DNA of 64,000 nt from Bacteroidales bacterium. GTDB lineage: Bacteria; Bacteroidota; Bacteroidia; Bacteroidales; UBA932. The position numbers were made by a program, and so were the translations under genes. A model generated the notes under the pieces. It was given only the letters and a program-made list of their open reading frames with translations, searched no databases and had not been told where the DNA came from. Below, piece after piece: positions 55,476 through 63,899 of the stretch (positions are counted from its first letter, which is position 1; each line of letters begins with the position of its first letter). The DNA lies in the NCBI GenBank assembly GCA_024398075.1, contig JAKSJM010000003.1, positions 30,776 through 94,775 of the forward strand, read 5' to 3'.

Positions 55476-56509
55476 GATCTATCTCCAATGCTGCTCTGCT
55501 GCGGTTCCTCACCCTCCAGAGTAGGTTCAGCAGAAGGGTCAATGTACTCGTCCTCCTCGATGATAGGGTCAAGCACTGTCTCTATAATAACGGTGCCAGG
55601 TCTTACCGGCTCCAGGTAGAAGTCGAGGACGTCGGCAGGAATGAGCATCGTCTCACCAGCTTTCAGCTGGTACGACTTCTTCTCTTCCTCCTCCTGTACC
55701 TGCACGTTCACCTCGCCATCCAGACACGAATATACAGAGAAGCCTGTAGGCTCATCCGAATGGATACGTACAGTATTTACAAGAGCCATCTTGCTCACAG
55801 TAAATTCCTTACGCACAGCCAGCTTCTCACTTATCTGGTCCTTTGGAAGAGTTTCGGAAGAAGCCTTGTAGCGCTTATAGTCTATGAAATCAAGTGCATC
55901 TATCACATTGAGGGCAGGATCGAACTGGTCACCTACCTCCTTACCCCATGAGCAGAGGCAGAAGTCAAGCGGAGACGCCTCGGATATCTCGAGAAGTTTG
56001 ACAGACTCAGCGGCATTGACTGTGCCAGGCTCGATCACGAAGACATCGCCTTTCCTTGCAGGAAGTTCATTGAGAAGTCCAGTAGCATCACCAGCGATGC
56101 AGCTTGCGTAGAGTGCAGATGCGTCGGTATCCTCCTTAAAGCCAAGGAAAACCTTGGAACTCGAAGTAGCCTCGAGGACATACCACATCTTCGCTTTGCC
56201 GAGGCTGTCGTAGCGCTCTGAAGCTATTTCATCATTTGGATGCACCACCAGTGGGGTCCTGTCGCGGGCATCCACTATCTTCACGCTCACTGGGAACTGT
56301 CTTCCGTAGTATCTGAAAGTATTCTCTCCTACCACGCGATCCATATACATGTCCATCACTTCGCTGATGGAAACGCCTCCAAGCCAGCCACTTTTCACGA
56401 ATGTATCGCGATAGCCAAGGTCTGCAAGCTGATGCTTATCCTCTCCCCACGTGAATGAATCCTCGATAGGGATGAACTTGAATGGGTATAGTTTTCTCTC
56501 CTCTTCCAT
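55460..56509 (-). CDS. Type I phosphomannose isomerase homologue lacking zinc ligands
   Basis: 349 residues of the class I PMI/cupin family, with the typical spacing LYPFKFIPI, KIVDARDRTPLVVHPND, GKAKMWYVLEA, GDVFVIEPGTVNA. In active PMIs the zinc site is Q and H of QVHP, E of GKTE and H of GTVHA. Here the positions are Val88, His90, Lys107 and Asn165, so three of four ligands are lost. It is therefore probably not an isomerase but may bind a sugar phosphate or act as a regulator. It lies between alr (2 bases) and the S4 gene (overlap). Confidence 0.85.
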   Translation of the reverse strand: MEEERKLYPFKFIPIEDSFTWGEDKHQLADLGYRDTFVKSGWLGGVSISEVMDMYMDRVVGENTFRYYGRQFPVSVKIVDARDRTPLVVHPNDEIASERYDSLGKAKMWYVLEATSSSKVFLGFKEDTDASALYASCIAGDATGLLNELPARKGDVFVIEPGTVNAAESVKLLEISEASPLDFCLCSWGKEVGDQFDPALNVIDALDFIDYKRYKASSETLPKDQISEKLAVRKEFTVSKMALVNTVRIHSDEPTGFSVYSCLDGEVNVQVQEEEEKKSYQLKAGETMLIPADVLDFYLEPVRPGTVIIETVLDPIIEEDEYIDPSAEPTLEGEEPQQSSIGDRSWRIL

Positions 56510-56511
56510 AT

Positions 56512-57633
56512 CTACTTTCTGATTACTATTCTCTCGATTCTACGATGCACGGAGGTCATCACCTCATAAGGGATGGTGCCCAGGATCTCTGCGAGCTCGC
56601 TCACTGTAGGATCCTCGCCGAAAATGGTGACCGTGTCACCCACCTCAGCCGGAACGCCAGTGATATCTATCATACACATATCCATACAGATGTTTCCAAT
56701 CGTGGGCACGCGATGACCATTCAGTGAGAATGACGCATTGCCACGTCCCAGATGCCTGTCCACGCCATCTGCATATCCCACCGGTATGGTGGCAATGACA
56801 GTGCCCTCAGGAGCCACATGTCCATGTCGTCCATAGCCAATGGTTCCGTCCTCGGCGCTCAAGTGCTTGATCTGCAGTATCTTCACCTTCAGCGAAGCGA
56901 CAGGCGAGAGTTTCACTCCCGGAAGAGCACTGATGCCATAGATACCCACACCTAGACGCACCATGTCGAACTGATACTGAGTGAATCTCTCTATACCAGC
57001 AGAGTTAAGCACGTGATACATAGGCTTATAGCCGATAGCCTCTGTCAATGCATCCGCGTGATCCTTGAACATCCTTATCTGTCCCAGCGTGAAGTCATCC
57101 TCCGCTGGATCTTCAGCTGCAGCAAGGTGCGAATATGTAGACTTTACCTTGACTTCATCGCAGGAATTCAGGAAATCAAACAATTCCTGCAGTTCACTGG
57201 CCATAAAACCAAGCCTGTGCATGCCTGTATCCATCTTTATGTGCACAGGATAGTTCTTTATGCCATGAGCCTTGAGCACTTCGCAAAAAGCTTTCAGTGT
57301 ATATATGTTCGGAATTCCAGGTTCCAGATGATTCTCTATGATCTCCTCGAAGAAATCAGTGCCTGCAGTCAGCACAAGGATAGGCAGGCTGATACCAGCC
57401 TTTCTGAGCTCCACGCCCTCAACAGGAAGTGCCACAGCCAGATAGTCAGCACCACAGCCCTGCATCATGGCAGCAAATTCCACTGCACCATGTCCATATG
57501 CATTTGCCTTCACGAGCACAAGCAGCTTCGTGCTTGGCTTCAAGCGCGAACGGAAGTATCTATAGTTATCCCTACATGCTGGAAGGTTCAGTTCCAGACG
57601 TGAGAAATCATTGTCCTTGTTCAAATGTTGCAT
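56512..57633 (-). CDS. alr: Alanine racemase
   Basis: 373 residues from the ATG at 57633; an in-frame TTG 9 bases upstream is ignored. The PLP lysine is in VKANAYGHG (about Lys42). Other family segments are LYSVLNSAGIERF-like HVLNSAGIERF, MVRLGVGIYG, DGTIGYGRHG and ATIPVGYADGVDR, as well as NICMDMCMIDIT. It makes D-alanine for peptidoglycan. A TATATTTG box ends only 6 bases before the ATG, so the mRNA may be nearly leaderless. Confidence 0.95.
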   Translation of the reverse strand: MQHLNKDNDFSRLELNLPACRDNYRYFRSRLKPSTKLLVLVKANAYGHGAVEFAAMMQGCGADYLAVALPVEGVELRKAGISLPILVLTAGTDFFEEIIENHLEPGIPNIYTLKAFCEVLKAHGIKNYPVHIKMDTGMHRLGFMASELQELFDFLNSCDEVKVKSTYSHLAAAEDPAEDDFTLGQIRMFKDHADALTEAIGYKPMYHVLNSAGIERFTQYQFDMVRLGVGIYGISALPGVKLSPVASLKVKILQIKHLSAEDGTIGYGRHGHVAPEGTVIATIPVGYADGVDRHLGRGNASFSLNGHRVPTIGNICMDMCMIDITGVPAEVGDTVTIFGEDPTVSELAEILGTIPYEVMTSVHRRIERIVIRK

Positions 57634-57639
57634 AGAATA

Positions 57640-57647
57640 CAAATATA
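57640..57647 (-). promoter_or_regulatory. -7 box TATATTTG of alr
   Basis: Minus-strand TATATTTG, 6 bases from the alr ATG, much closer than for most genes here. Confidence 0.4.
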
Positions 57648-57668
57648 TATATTTACGCCGAGAATTAT

Positions 57669-57676
57669 TACTTTTG
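57669..57676 (+). promoter_or_regulatory. -7 box TACTTTTG of the C10 protease island
   Basis: Plus-strand TACTTTTG, 50 bases before the ATG at 57727, divergent from alr. Confidence 0.4.
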
Positions 57677-57726
57677 TCTGACGCATTTCATTAATTTAAG
57701 CGTTACATAAACGAAGGTTACATACT

Positions 57727-58137
57727 ATGAAGAAGATATCACTGTTTATTATTGCAATCTTTGCATCTGCAGGGTGCACGAAGATAGATGTAAATATGGC
57801 AAGCATCGCTGGAGAATGGGTTGAAACGTACGAAGACTATCCACATTATGCAGAGGAAGGCTTTGTGTCTTGGAACTTCAATACTGATGGTTCAGTAGAT
57901 ATTCGATTCTATGATGTGTTTGCCGGAAATCATAGCACCACAACAAAATACCAAATTTCCCTTAATGAGAAAGATGGGGCTTCGATAATCACATTCCCAT
58001 CAAGCGAGTACACAATGGATATCCAGGCTTTCGTTGTCACCAAGCTAACAAAGATAGAAATGGAATGGCAGAGGCTCGGAACCACATTTCAAGAAGGCAC
58101 TGTAGGATCAGACTTCAAGCATTTTGTCAGGAAGTAA
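57727..58137 (+). CDS. Small lipoprotein before C10 protease, possible inhibitor
   Basis: 136 residues. Lipoprotein signal MKKISLFIIAIFASAGC. The mature part is about 120 residues and beta-rich (GEWVETYEDYPHYAE, GFVSWNFNTDGSVDIRFYD, YQISLNEKDGASIITFP), like a small lipocalin-type or lipocalin-like barrel. I recognise no named family. C10 proteases in Bacteroides are known to have small secreted inhibitors (staphostatin-like) encoded beside them, and size, export and position fit that; this is an inference. Its codons are more AT-rich than most of the window. Confidence 0.7.
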   Translation: MKKISLFIIAIFASAGCTKIDVNMASIAGEWVETYEDYPHYAEEGFVSWNFNTDGSVDIRFYDVFAGNHSTTTKYQISLNEKDGASIITFPSSEYTMDIQAFVVTKLTKIEMEWQRLGTTFQEGTVGSDFKHFVRK

Positions 58138-58184
58138 AAATTCAAAATTAGTTAACAACCTTGACACAGGTCATCTGACGCCCC

Positions 58185-58209
58185 AAAAGAAGCTCTATTT
58201 CCTTCTTTT
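58185..58209 (+). terminator. Weak hairpin between the small lipoprotein and C10 protease genes
   Basis: AAAAGAAG / CTTCTTTT, 8-base arms with a 9-base loop. It is AT-rich with no clear T-tract after it. It could be a weak attenuator or chance. Confidence 0.25.
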
Positions 58210-58219
58210 CCGTCACAAT

Positions 58220-58240
58220 ATGAAAAAAGTTATAATATGA
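58220..58240 (+). other. Micro-ORF of six codons overlapping the protease start
   Basis: ATG at 58220 reads MKKVII then TGA, whose first bases are within the protease ATG (58237): an ATGA overlap. A 13-base direct repeat (AATATGAAAAAAG at 58217-58229 and 58234-58246) makes the two starts look alike. It may be a duplicated initiation site that lets ribosomes re-start on the protease. Confidence 0.4.
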
Positions 58241-59676
58241 AAAAAGAATTGCCTCTCCCACAATTATTGATGATTATTATCTTGCTGTGCATTGCATGTT
58301 CATCGTGTGTAAACAACAGAGATCACATAGCATTTGGTGAAGCTAGACGTGATTATTCGTTTCTATCAATTATTCCCCATGATGTTCATCTATCAGATAT
58401 TGAAAACTATGTCATTGCATCCAAGAACACAAAATCTGTTCATAACGCTGTTGGTATTATCCCTGTAGTGGATTCAGAGTTAGACACTCTTCTATACATA
58501 GTAAACTATGAGCAAGGATGGCAGATATTGTCATCTGATAAAAGGACACCACAAGTATTAGCTCACTCCCAAAATGGGAGCATAAAACTAAATGAAGATA
58601 GTCCTATGACTGATATAATTGCTCAAATGGCGCTTGTGATGAAAAGGATAAAGGAAACGCCATTGACAGGATTGGCTCTCTCTCCCGAAGTTGTTTTGTC
58701 AAACATAAGTAGTTGGAATCCTGGCAACATCACCTCGGAGTCTCAGCATAATGCCAACACACAATCTGTAGATGATCCGCCTGTCATCGACTTCCCGGAT
58801 ATGGGGCACTGGGAGCTAATTGAATCCTCTTGTCATTCAGAACCATACGACTCGATTGAACACTTGACTAGCACATACTGGAGTCAAATAGGCGATAATA
58901 CGCTTGGCTATTATAATCAGTATTGCCCACTACGTGACGATGACACATATGGGCGTGCCCCTGCTGGATGTGTTGCAGTTGCCGGGGCTCAGCTTCTTTT
59001 CTATTTGCATGAGAATTTTGGATATCCCATCTATGCTCCAGCGCATGCTAATTGTGAAGGAAATATTCGTAACTACCAAATGAATACATGGGGACAAAGT
59101 TCAACCATTTGGAACCATATGGGGCCCTTCTACGGCCGTGATTCTATTGCGGTTTTGTTGGCTGACATAGGCATCAAAGCACAAATGAGATACCAAAACG
59201 GGCAGTCTTCGGCAGATACACAAAATCTTGCAACTATGGTTTTTCCATCATATAGTGTAGGATGTGACTACGGGAATTATGACGTTGACATCACAAAGAA
59301 TAGCCTACTCTCAGGAATGCCTGTACTTGCTTGGGGCAGAAGTCAATCAATCCTAGGCATCACATTTAAAGGACACGCATTCATAATCGATGGATATAAG
59401 AGAACAAGAAGCAAAACCACAGCGAGGTATCGCTGGGTTTACGACGCCCCAGGAAGACACCCTCTCCCTCCAGATGACCTCGTTGAAGTGACGTATGGTA
59501 CACCTACAATAACAGAATTCAACTACAATTTAGGATGGGGATACAACAACAAAGACGCATGGACAACCATTCCTGACGAATGGGTTTTCTATGACGGGAA
59601 TGACACAATTGACTTTAAGTACCATAGAAAGATGATTTATAACTTCTCAAACCTGAATTGCAATGAAACTGACTAA
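58237..59676 (+). CDS. C10 (streptopain/SpeB-type) cysteine protease, lipoprotein
   Basis: 479 residues. Hydrophobic signal ending in Cys21/Cys24 (IACSSC), so probably a lipoprotein. A propeptide-like N-terminal region (about 25-190; IENYVIASKNTKSV, YEQGWQILSSDKRTPQVLAHS) resembles the Spi_prodom. The C10 domain has the catalytic cysteine Cys245 in APAGCVAVAGAQ and the His in FKGHAFIIDGY (His380). A secreted papain-like protease, possibly self-processing; in related bacteria these degrade host proteins. Lower GC than neighbours. It overlaps the next gene by 14 bases. Confidence 0.9.
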   Translation: MKKELPLPQLLMIIILLCIACSSCVNNRDHIAFGEARRDYSFLSIIPHDVHLSDIENYVIASKNTKSVHNAVGIIPVVDSELDTLLYIVNYEQGWQILSSDKRTPQVLAHSQNGSIKLNEDSPMTDIIAQMALVMKRIKETPLTGLALSPEVVLSNISSWNPGNITSESQHNANTQSVDDPPVIDFPDMGHWELIESSCHSEPYDSIEHLTSTYWSQIGDNTLGYYNQYCPLRDDDTYGRAPAGCVAVAGAQLLFYLHENFGYPIYAPAHANCEGNIRNYQMNTWGQSSTIWNHMGPFYGRDSIAVLLADIGIKAQMRYQNGQSSADTQNLATMVFPSYSVGCDYGNYDVDITKNSLLSGMPVLAWGRSQSILGITFKGHAFIIDGYKRTRSKTTARYRWVYDAPGRHPLPPDDLVEVTYGTPTITEFNYNLGWGYNNKDAWTTIPDEWVFYDGNDTIDFKYHRKMIYNFSNLNCNETD

Positions 59677-60595
59677 AATACTTATCCTAGCTATATCCAT
59701 AGTCGCCATACAATCATGCCATAGAGATGGCCCTGAAAATTCCAAACCACCAAAGTCCGAAGTCAAAAGATTGATAGAATATGGCGCCTACCTCTACGAC
59801 ACACTGCTTATAGAAGTAAACAATCCATACGCAAAAGGCGCGCTTGTAATAGTGCCATCAGTAAAAAGGATTTTACCCCAGATGGATTCGCAGTATTTTC
59901 TTGAAATGGACGAGAAAGATCCATTCTACACCGGATCTTATACTGACGTGGGCAGCTTTAGAAATGGTGATTTACTATTTGGAGTAATAGAACAGACAAA
60001 ATATTACTCTAGCATAGTGGATGCACTAAAGCAGAACACTGAAACAATCATGGATCAACTCACTGAGAGGTATCAGTACTCGTACCCTTGGCTTGAAGCT
60101 GCCTACTTTAGGAAAGGCATGACCATTACTGCTGACGTAAGTGTCGCAGGAAAGGAACCAGGAGAGAATCTTCTATCATTATTTAGCCTTTGTGCAGTAG
60201 GCAGGCAACATTTCCTCTCACCAAATGGGTTTACACCAGATCTTGAGAAGCGATTTACCTTCGACAACAAGGACATATCTGGGTATGCCAGTTCTACTTA
60301 CGACACATTCATACAAGTAAATGCAGAGGACTATTTCAACTATGGGTGTTATCTCACATACACACATGGGTGCCATGACGGATATGTACTTAAGCCGAAT
60401 ATTCCAGAAGTCGATTTATCTGGAAGTACTGTATATCACGTATCCATGCCTATCACTGCCATCAAATACACAGATTATTACATAGACAAGATACAGAACA
60501 ATATAGAAGCCCCTTCACTGAAAGAAGTCGAAATCACGCTTGACGGTCGATCTTCAGAATCCATTTTACCAGAGGGACTTAAGTGTTTTCTCTAG
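59663..60595 (+). CDS. Unknown lipoprotein coupled to the C10 protease
   Basis: 310 residues. Signal MKLTKILILAISIVAIQSC with a lipobox-like IQSC. Mostly beta and mixed structure, no recognisable motif. Overlap of 14 bases with the protease stop suggests coupled translation, so the two are probably made together. It could be an inhibitor, substrate-binding or anchoring partner, but nothing in the sequence decides this. AT-rich codons like the protease gene. Confidence 0.75.
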   Translation: MKLTKILILAISIVAIQSCHRDGPENSKPPKSEVKRLIEYGAYLYDTLLIEVNNPYAKGALVIVPSVKRILPQMDSQYFLEMDEKDPFYTGSYTDVGSFRNGDLLFGVIEQTKYYSSIVDALKQNTETIMDQLTERYQYSYPWLEAAYFRKGMTITADVSVAGKEPGENLLSLFSLCAVGRQHFLSPNGFTPDLEKRFTFDNKDISGYASSTYDTFIQVNAEDYFNYGCYLTYTHGCHDGYVLKPNIPEVDLSGSTVYHVSMPITAIKYTDYYIDKIQNNIEAPSLKEVEITLDGRSSESILPEGLKCFL

Positions 60596-60627
60596 TTTTT
60601 TCCAGACACTTTGTCAGTAAGCCAGTT

Positions 60628-60635
60628 TAGGTTTG
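60628..60635 (+). promoter_or_regulatory. -7 box TAGGTTTG of the YugP-type peptidase gene
   Basis: TAGGTTTG ends 32 bases before the ATG at 60668. A TTTG at 60610-60613 is 14 bases upstream, closer than usual. Confidence 0.35.
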
Positions 60636-60667
60636 GATTTTGCTAGTGACAGAGTAAAAACTAGAAT

Positions 60668-61327
60668 ATGATTTACATTATAATGATCGCTGTGATGGTG
60701 GCAAGCGCCATTATCCAGGCAGTTTTGAACAGACGATTCGAGAAGTACTCAAGGGTCAGGATCGGGCTGACAGGAGCTGAAGTAGCCGAAAGGATGCTTC
60801 ATGCGCATGGGATTCATGACGTCACCGTAGCATCCATACCAGGCAAGCTCACCGACCACTACGACCCTACAACGAAGACTCTCAACCTCAGCGAGGCTGT
60901 CTACAGCATGCCGAGCGTGGCTGCCGCAGCAGTGGCTGCACATGAGTGCGGACACGCGGTGCAGCACGCGACAGGCTACGCTCCTCTTCGCCTCAGGTCT
61001 GCGCTTGTGCCATTCGTGAACTTCGCCAGCAAGTGGGTTTCGTGGGCATTGCTCCTCGGCATTATCTTCATCCAGATCACCAGCGCTCCGCTCTGGATCG
61101 CCATCATCCTCTTCGGAGCCAGCACGCTCTTCAGCTTGGTCACCCTTCCTGTGGAGATCAACGCCAGCCGTCGCGCAGTCGCTTGGCTTTCTGACGCAGG
61201 CATCACCACATACGAGACGAAGCCAATGGCGCAGGACGCCCTCAAATGGGCTGCCTACACCTATGTGATCGCAGCGCTTGGCTCACTCGCCACACTGCTT
61301 TACTATATCGGAATCGCGAGAGACTAG
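60668..61327 (+). CDS. Zinc metallopeptidase, YugP family
   Basis: 219 residues. One N-terminal hydrophobic helix, the HExxH zinc motif in VAAHECGHAVQHA (around 96), then two or three membrane helices (ALLLGIIFIQITSAPLWIAIIL; IAALGSLATLLYYIGI). It also has the family segment NASRRAVAWL. An inner-membrane peptidase of unknown substrate. The TAG stop shares a CTAG with the next gene on the other strand. Confidence 0.92.
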   Translation: MIYIIMIAVMVASAIIQAVLNRRFEKYSRVRIGLTGAEVAERMLHAHGIHDVTVASIPGKLTDHYDPTTKTLNLSEAVYSMPSVAAAAVAAHECGHAVQHATGYAPLRLRSALVPFVNFASKWVSWALLLGIIFIQITSAPLWIAIILFGASTLFSLVTLPVEINASRRAVAWLSDAGITTYETKPMAQDALKWAAYTYVIAALGSLATLLYYIGIARD

Positions 61328-61566
61328 AAGAGGGTTGGATGATTTTCATCCAGTCCCTCGAGGACTCTCTCCATAATAGCCTTTCTGTAGAGTACAGACT
61401 TGGCAGAAACCTTGAACTGGCGGCAATATTCATTTATTGCTGCCATTTCTTTTTCATTGAAATAGATAACCTGACGATGGGTGCGCTTGAGAGCCTCCCT
61501 CTGCTTGTCCATGAAGTCCGGGCTAATTACGGGACCTTTCTTCTTCTTTGATTTCTTTGCTGCCAT
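61324..61566 (-). CDS. Ribbon-helix-helix-like small protein
   Basis: 80 residues from the ATG at 61566. A lysine-rich start (MAAKKSKKKKG), then a strand-helix-helix pattern (RQVIYFN, EKEMAAINEYCRQFK, SAKSVLYRKAIMERVLEGL) that looks like an Arc/MetJ-type DNA-binding fold. It is possibly a small regulator or nucleoid protein, but no target is known. It shares the CTAG stop with the peptidase gene and starts 29 bases after the thioredoxin-like gene. Confidence 0.7.
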   Translation of the reverse strand: MAAKKSKKKKGPVISPDFMDKQREALKRTHRQVIYFNEKEMAAINEYCRQFKVSAKSVLYRKAIMERVLEGLDENHPTLF

Positions 61567-61595
61567 AACCTTTTCTATTCCAATGACAAAGATAA

Positions 61596-62768
61596 TCAAT
61601 TATTCAGAAATGAAACATACTTCCTTCTCACATAGCCTTTCCTGTCCACTTCCACGATGAAAGGAAGGCTAGTCAGGTCAAACGCATCAAACACCTTTGC
61701 TGCGAGTTCTTCGTCGGTGGACCATAACTCGTCTACATTGACCTCAAGTATCTTCGTGCCCAGACGCGTCATGCGCACTATCTGGCTGCGCTCCGCCTCG
61801 CAGTTACCACATCCATTGGTATAGAAGATGACATAGCCAGGCCATCCCTTGAAGCGGCTGAGGTCCTGGTCGACATACTTCAGGCTCACAAGATAAGTGT
61901 GCTGCTTGCCAGGCACAGTCAGTGCTGGAAGTTTCTCGCCCACAGGGCATCTGTCATAGAGGTCCTGAAGCAGGCCGGCATAGCCCATGAGCTGCTTGAG
62001 AGCCTCCGTGTCGAGTCCGCGGCCAATGATAATGCCGTTCGGGTCCGTAAGGTACATGCGCGGAGTCTGGAAAAGGCCATAAGCCTCGCCCATTTCTGTG
62101 GAATCGTCTGGATCCCAGAGATGGTGCATCTTCACGCCAGGGATGTCCATGCTGAAATTTGCCGCCACATAGGACTTCCACTGATCCTCGTCGCTACCGA
62201 GATAAATGGCGTAGAAATCGAAGTTTGAATTCTCCTGCGACATGAGGAAGGTACGCAGCAGGATGGTCTCCAGCTTACACTTGGCGCAGCTTGTGCTGTA
62301 GAAAAAGAGTACCGAGACACGTCCTTCGGCAGGAAGTTCCTCGAAGCCGCCATCAATGGTACCGAGAGTCAGTCTGGGCGCCTCGCAGCCCAGCAGCGTA
62401 CTTCTGTTGAACGTGGCGAAGATGCCTGCATTGATGAGATCAGCGTCACTTTTCATCTTCACCTTCTTCGTCGCAAGCCAGGTGTCATAGACATGGATGG
62501 CCACAGCCTCATCTCCCATCACCTTCGAATGCAGGTAGTGGTCATACACATCAAGCACCACCTCCTGGCGAAGAAGGCTGTCCGTGCAGGTCTCGATGAT
62601 GAGATCACACTCTGAAGACTTCGTCTCAATGGTCTCCTGGTCCAGAGCCAAATAGTACTCCTGAAGCATGGACTTGAGCTGCGCAAGCTTGGTGGTATCC
62701 ACCTGGGCGCGCAAAGCTGTAGGGACGAAACAAAGCGAAAGTGCGAGTATGAGGAAGAGTCTTTTCAT
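61596..62768 (-). CDS. Secreted double thioredoxin-like protein, DUF5106 type
   Basis: 390 residues with signal peptide MKRLFLILALSLCFVPTALRA. After an N-terminal helical domain (about 25-130) comes a redoxin domain with CAKC (161-164, in FFYSTSCAKCKLET). A second thioredoxin-like domain has CGNC (320-323, in FYTNGCGNCEAE) and a cis-proline-type SLPF near 369. Probably a periplasmic thiol-disulfide protein. It lies one base after coaD. Confidence 0.85.
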   Translation of the reverse strand: MKRLFLILALSLCFVPTALRAQVDTTKLAQLKSMLQEYYLALDQETIETKSSECDLIIETCTDSLLRQEVVLDVYDHYLHSKVMGDEAVAIHVYDTWLATKKVKMKSDADLINAGIFATFNRSTLLGCEAPRLTLGTIDGGFEELPAEGRVSVLFFYSTSCAKCKLETILLRTFLMSQENSNFDFYAIYLGSDEDQWKSYVAANFSMDIPGVKMHHLWDPDDSTEMGEAYGLFQTPRMYLTDPNGIIIGRGLDTEALKQLMGYAGLLQDLYDRCPVGEKLPALTVPGKQHTYLVSLKYVDQDLSRFKGWPGYVIFYTNGCGNCEAERSQIVRMTRLGTKILEVNVDELWSTDEELAAKVFDAFDLTSLPFIVEVDRKGYVRRKYVSFLNN

Positions 62769-62769
62769 G

Positions 62770-63234
62770 CTATTCTGGAAGTATCACCCCTTCAGGAAGG
62801 AAGAGGCTGGTGTCACCACGATGGCGCAATAGATCGCGTACCGCTGACGAAGAGATATGCGCAAACTCCTGAGCAGTAGGGATTATGATGGTCTCGATAT
62901 CTGGCGCAATCCTTCTGTTTGCATCGGCGATGCTACGCTCCGTCTCGAAATCTATCATGTTTCTCACACCCCTCACGATATGATGTATGCCCATCTCGTG
63001 ACAAGTGTCGACAGTAAGGTTGTCATATTTTATCACAGATACCCCCTCGATCCCTTTAGTCGCCTGTCTGATGATATCAAGGCGCTGGTCCATGTCGAAG
63101 AAGCCCTTCTTATCCTGATTCACACCGGCAGCGACCACCACCTCGTCAAACATGGTAAGAGCACGCTTGAGTATATTCAGATGGCCTGCGGTAAATGGGT
63201 CAAACGATCCGGGAAACAATGCTTTTGTTTTCAT
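62770..63234 (-). CDS. coaD: Phosphopantetheine adenylyltransferase
   Basis: 154 residues. The nucleotidyl-transferase motif GSFDPFTAGH (9-18) and the ISSSAVRDLL stretch are typical. It makes dephospho-CoA from phosphopantetheine and ATP, the fourth step of CoA synthesis. The start overlaps the ung stop by four bases, so the two are translationally coupled. Confidence 0.97.
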   Translation of the reverse strand: MKTKALFPGSFDPFTAGHLNILKRALTMFDEVVVAAGVNQDKKGFFDMDQRLDIIRQATKGIEGVSVIKYDNLTVDTCHEMGIHHIVRGVRNMIDFETERSIADANRRIAPDIETIIIPTAQEFAHISSSAVRDLLRHRGDTSLFLPEGVILPE

Positions 63235-63899
63235 AATTGCCAGTCGATAGGGGTCTTGCCCTCCCCTACCAGAATTTCATTTGTCTTGGAAAAATGTCTG
63301 CATCCGAAGAATGCGCCTCGCGCCAATGGTGAAGGATGCGCTGCCTCGAGAACATAGTGACGCGATGCGTCCACGAGTTCTCGCTTCTGGCGCGCATAGT
63401 TTCCCCAGAGAAGGAAAACCACTCCTTCACAACGCTCGCTGATAGTGCGTATGACAGCGTCCGTGAATTCCTGCCAGCCTATGCGACTGTGCGAGGTAGG
63501 CTCGCTCGCGCGCACTGTAAGCACCGCGTTCAGAAGGAGCACTCCTTGGCGCGCCCAAGCCTCCAGATTCGGCTTGCCGCTCATGGTGACTCCCATGTCG
63601 GTCTCAATCTCCTTGAAAATGTTCTTCAGAGACGGTGGTGCAGGGACGTCATCTGGTACAGAAAATGACAGGCCCATAGCCTGGCCATAACCATGATAAG
63701 GATCCTGTCCCAGGATGACCACCTTCACCTGATCAAGCGGGGTCAGGTCAAAAGCCTTGAAGATGGCTGGTCCCGGAGGATAAACCACCTTCCCGGAGCG
63801 CTTCTCTTCGTGCAAAAAACGGACAAGCTCCGCAAAGTAGGGTTTATCAAACTCACTCTGCAGGGCTTGTTTCCAGCTATTTTCTATCTTGACGTCCAT
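63231..63899 (-). CDS. ung: Uracil-DNA glycosylase
   Basis: 222 residues. The water-activating motif is GQDPYHGYGQAMGLSFSV (Asp66), the Ser-Pro loop HPSPLARGAFFGCRHF holds the catalytic His, and LLLNAVLTVR is conserved. It removes uracil from DNA in base-excision repair. The ATG at 63899 shares a base with the lon stop (TAATG). Confidence 0.97.
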   Translation of the reverse strand: MDVKIENSWKQALQSEFDKPYFAELVRFLHEEKRSGKVVYPPGPAIFKAFDLTPLDQVKVVILGQDPYHGYGQAMGLSFSVPDDVPAPPSLKNIFKEIETDMGVTMSGKPNLEAWARQGVLLLNAVLTVRASEPTSHSRIGWQEFTDAVIRTISERCEGVVFLLWGNYARQKRELVDASRHYVLEAAHPSPLARGAFFGCRHFSKTNEILVGEGKTPIDWQL

